DNA of 41,182 nucleotides from an uncultured Collinsella sp. (GTDB taxonomy: Bacteria; Actinomycetota; Coriobacteriia; Coriobacteriales; Coriobacteriaceae): the NCBI GenBank assembly GCA_900757505.1, contig CAAEOE010000014.1:1-41182 (forward strand), in the 5' to 3' direction. Position numbers and translations under genes: made by a program. The notes under the pieces are model-generated. The model was not told the origin of the DNA and did no database searches. It worked only from the letters and a program-made list of their open reading frames with translations. Positions 38,881-41,182 of the stretch are shown here, one piece after another; position 1 is the stretch's first letter; each line of letters starts with the position of its first letter.

Positions 38881-40884
38881 ATGGCTAAGTTTGACATCAT
38901 CGCCGCGACCGGTTGCCCGACCGGCATTGCGCACACCTTCATGGCGAAGGAGGCGCTGGAGAAGGCAGCTGCCGAGCGAGGTCTGACCATTAAGGTCGAG
39001 ACTCATGGCCAGGTCGGTGTCGAGAACGAGCTCACCAAGAGCGAGATCGCCGGTGCCAAGGCCGTCGTCGTCGCAGCCGATAAGGATGTCCAGGCTGAGC
39101 GTTTCGCCGGTAAGCCCATGGTTTCCGTCGGTGTTTCCAAGGCCCTGTCCGTCGAGGCCGCCGGAAAGCTGATCGACCGCGCGCTCGCCGCCAAGGGCGA
39201 CGACACGGTTGCCGCTGCCGCCGATGTCGAGGACGAGGTCGAGGAGAAGGAGTCCATCGGTCACGTCATCTACAAGCACCTCATGAACGGCGTCAGCCAC
39301 ATGCTGGTCTTCGTCGTTGCCGGTGGTGTTCTGACCGCCATTTCGTTCCTGTGGGGCATCACGTCCTTTGATTCGACGGCTGCCGACTACAACAGCTTTG
39401 CCGCGATGCTCAAGATTATCGGCGGTATCGCCATGAACCTCATGGTTCCGGTGCTCTCCGCCTACATCGCCGAGTCTATCGGCAAGCGCCCGGCGCTCGT
39501 CCCCGGTTTCGTCGCCGGTATGATTGCCATCCAGGGTCTGCCCGTTAACGCCGATACTGGCATGATCGACGCTGGAGGCTCGGGTGTGGGCTTTGGCTTC
39601 CTGGGCGGCATCGTCGGCGGCTTCCTCGCTGGCTATGTCATCCTGCTGCTCGAGAAGGTTTTCTCTAAAATTCCCGCGAGCCTTAATGGCCTGAAGGCAA
39701 TCTTCCTTTATCCGCTGTGCTCTACCGCCATCGTCGGCCTAGTCATGCTCGGTATTTCCGGCCCCATGGCTGCCATTAACCAGGGCATGATGGATTTCCT
39801 GCAGAGCCTCGGTAACTCCGGTCCGGTGATCCTTGGCCTGGCCATCGGCTGCATGTGCGCATTTGACATGGGCGGCCCGGTCAACAAGGCTGCTTACGCT
39901 ACTGGCACCTTCCTGCTCGGTACCGCTCTCGAAGCTGGCGTCGGCACCGAGACCTACAACTTCGGCACCAACTTCATGGCTGCCGTCTCCGCCGCTTGCA
40001 TCGTTCCGCCGCTGATCACCACCTTCGCCGTCGTTGTCGGCAAGAAGTACTTCAGCCAGGAGGATCATGACGCCGGTATCGTCAACCTTATCCTTGGTTG
40101 CACCCACATCACCGAGGGCGCCATTCCGTTCATGACCAAGAACATCTGGCCCGTCATGCCCATCATGATGGTCGGTTCTTCCATCGCTTCCATCTTGACC
40201 ATCTTCTTCAACGTTCACGATCCGGCGCCTCACGGCGGCTTCCTGGTCCTGCCCGTTGTCGAGAACGGCCCGCAGTGGGTCCTCGCGATCCTCATCGGCG
40301 CCGTGGTCGGTGGCATCCTGTTCGTGGCCTTCAAGAAGTACGACTTCGAGAAGAATCAGAAGGCCGCTCCTGTAGCCAAGCCGGTTGAGGCTTCCAAGGC
40401 CGCTGCCGTTGAGGCCCCTAAGGTCGAGGCTGCCGACTTCGTGAAGGTTGAGAATGTCTTTGTCGCCGAGGACTTCGCTTCTCGTGACGAGGCTCTGAGC
40501 TTCGTTTCCAACCAGGCTGTCAAGGCTGGTATCGCCAGCGACGCCGACGCCGTGATGAACGCCTTCCTGGCCCGCGAGGCCGAGGGCACCACGGGAATGA
40601 TGGAGGGCTTCGCCATTCCGCATGCCAAGTCCGACGCCATTACCGAGGCTGCCGTCATCGTCGTCAAGGACGAATCTGGCGTGACCGGTTGGGACACCAT
40701 GGACGGCGCTCCCGTCAACGTGGCCATCGCTCTGCTCATTCCCGGTGCCCAGGCCGGCACTACGCACCTCAAGATCCTGTCCAAGGTCGCCGAGGCGCTC
40801 ATGGACGAGGACTTCCGTGCCACCGTCAAGGGTTCCACCGACGCCGCCGAGACCGCCAAGACGATCAACGCCCGCCTGGTCTAA
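38881..40884 (+). CDS. PTS fructose-family transporter subunit IIBCA
   Basis: Phosphotransferase permease that imports and phosphorylates a sugar, probably fructose or a related hexose. The 667 residues run in the order IIB, IIC, IIA: IIB with phospho-Cys12 in ATGCPTGIAHTFMAKEALE (1-100), an acidic linker, the IIC membrane domain (about 130-495, nine or so helices, with CTHITEGAIPF), a Lys/Ala-rich linker, and IIA with GFAIPHAKSD (phospho-His581). All phosphorylation sites look intact. AAGGAGG lies 5 bases before the ATG. No fruK or fruB follows; the sugar kinase must be elsewhere. Divergent from the RpiR gene. Confidence 0.93.
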   Translation: MAKFDIIAATGCPTGIAHTFMAKEALEKAAAERGLTIKVETHGQVGVENELTKSEIAGAKAVVVAADKDVQAERFAGKPMVSVGVSKALSVEAAGKLIDRALAAKGDDTVAAAADVEDEVEEKESIGHVIYKHLMNGVSHMLVFVVAGGVLTAISFLWGITSFDSTAADYNSFAAMLKIIGGIAMNLMVPVLSAYIAESIGKRPALVPGFVAGMIAIQGLPVNADTGMIDAGGSGVGFGFLGGIVGGFLAGYVILLLEKVFSKIPASLNGLKAIFLYPLCSTAIVGLVMLGISGPMAAINQGMMDFLQSLGNSGPVILGLAIGCMCAFDMGGPVNKAAYATGTFLLGTALEAGVGTETYNFGTNFMAAVSAACIVPPLITTFAVVVGKKYFSQEDHDAGIVNLILGCTHITEGAIPFMTKNIWPVMPIMMVGSSIASILTIFFNVHDPAPHGGFLVLPVVENGPQWVLAILIGAVVGGILFVAFKKYDFEKNQKAAPVAKPVEASKAAAVEAPKVEAADFVKVENVFVAEDFASRDEALSFVSNQAVKAGIASDADAVMNAFLAREAEGTTGMMEGFAIPHAKSDAITEAAVIVVKDESGVTGWDTMDGAPVNVAIALLIPGAQAGTTHLKILSKVAEALMDEDFRATVKGSTDAAETAKTINARLV

Positions 40885-40920
40885 TCCCGCAACTCGCGAG
40901 TAACATCGCCCCTTGTATAT

Positions 40921-40956
40921 AAGGCGGAGACTCCACTAGGAGTCCCCGCCTTTTTT
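40921..40956 (+). terminator. Terminator of the PTS gene
   Basis: AAGGCGGAGACTCC (40921-40934) pairs with GGAGTCCCCGCCTT (40939-40952) with one mismatch, loop ACTA, then TTTTTT. Confidence 0.9.
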
Positions 40957-41182
40957 CAAGCCACCCGGCAGTTGGGGGGGGGTGTTCCTTTCCTGCCGGC
41001 AGTTCGGGACACTCCTCAGTCCGCAGAAGGGCATAGATAACCCCCCTCAATATGATCTCCCGTACGAACAGAGATTCAGCCAGAATTCCGTTCGCACGAT
41101 ATTACTCTGGACCGACCAAGTTTCCGCAGCTTGCTCGCCCACAGAGGGCCGGGAGCGGCCTGTGAGATTTCCTGCTCTACAG
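40957..41182. other. Terminal non-coding stretch with repeats
   Basis: No reading frame is convincing here. CCGGCAGTT occurs twice (about 40965 and 40997), the second inside the palindrome CTGCCGGCAG (40993-41002), and a run of nine G lies at 40974-40982. CGTACGAAC (41061-41069) and GTTCGCACG (41090-41098) form imperfect 9-bp arms. It may be the upstream region of a gene beyond the window. Confidence 0.4.

Noticed and set aside
40865..41050. A 61-codon minus-strand reading frame at the end of the window
   Set aside because: It crosses the PTS terminator and the repeat tract, has no convincing ribosome-binding site and no recognisable domain.
41064..41079. A second LexA-like site, GAACAGAGATTC, near the window end
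   Set aside because: The right half has a mismatch (ATTC) and there is no visible promoter or gene to regulate, so the match may be chance.

Overview
The window is a GC-rich, densely packed chromosomal segment of housekeeping genes. Gene content, frequent GTG/TTG starts, an isoleucyl T-box leader, a SigB-type sigma factor and the run efp, asp23-like, nusB, xseB, tlyA, nadK, recN all suggest a Gram-positive, gut-type actinobacterium of the Coriobacteriia. A Collinsella-like organism is my best guess, made from general familiarity and not from a search. I see no phage, transposase, CRISPR array, rRNA or tRNA gene.

Layout. 1-1912: the signal recognition particle pair, the tail of ftsY and then ffh. 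2033-2797 (minus): a DUF134 helix-turn-helix protein fused to a NifX-like cofactor-binding domain and a His/Cys-rich tail, behind a promoter flanked by two palindromes. 2964-5364: thyA, folA and an rRNA methyltransferase. 5490-9860: MATE exporter, a convergent cobalamin adenosyltransferase, FtsH protease and a DUF523 protein. 9996-11078 (minus): a glycerol-dehydrogenase-like oxidoreductase. 11222-14366: T-box-controlled ileS, followed by about 370 bases of structured non-coding DNA. 14740-18234: lspA, rluD-like, a family 2 glycosyltransferase and a small prepilin peptidase. 18266-20923: dGTPase-like HD hydrolase and rarA, with a LexA-like box between them. 21024-24180: a four-gene operon of DUF948 protein, degenerate RsbW-like anti-sigma factor, SigB-type sigma factor and AI-2E family membrane protein.

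24333-32272 holds alaS, ruvX, mltG, a YqeG-type phosphatase, aroK, a degenerate aroB-like gene and an Xaa-Pro dipeptidase. 32432-37528 is a tight seven-gene operon from efp to recN. It ends in a bidirectional terminator nested inside a 30-bp inverted repeat. 37750-40884 is a divergent RpiR regulator and fructose-type PTS permease pair. The last 225 bases look non-coding.

The best candidates for new biology are these: the DUF134-NifX-metal-tail fusion with twin operators; the sigma operon whose anti-sigma factor has lost its ATP-binding motifs and has no RsbV beside it; an aroB-like protein lacking every recognisable zinc and NAD motif yet kept next to aroK; a T-box whose antiterminator bulge reads UGGUUAA instead of UGGNACC; and two long inverted-repeat elements in intergenic DNA. 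All are readings by eye and none has been confirmed by alignment or database search.
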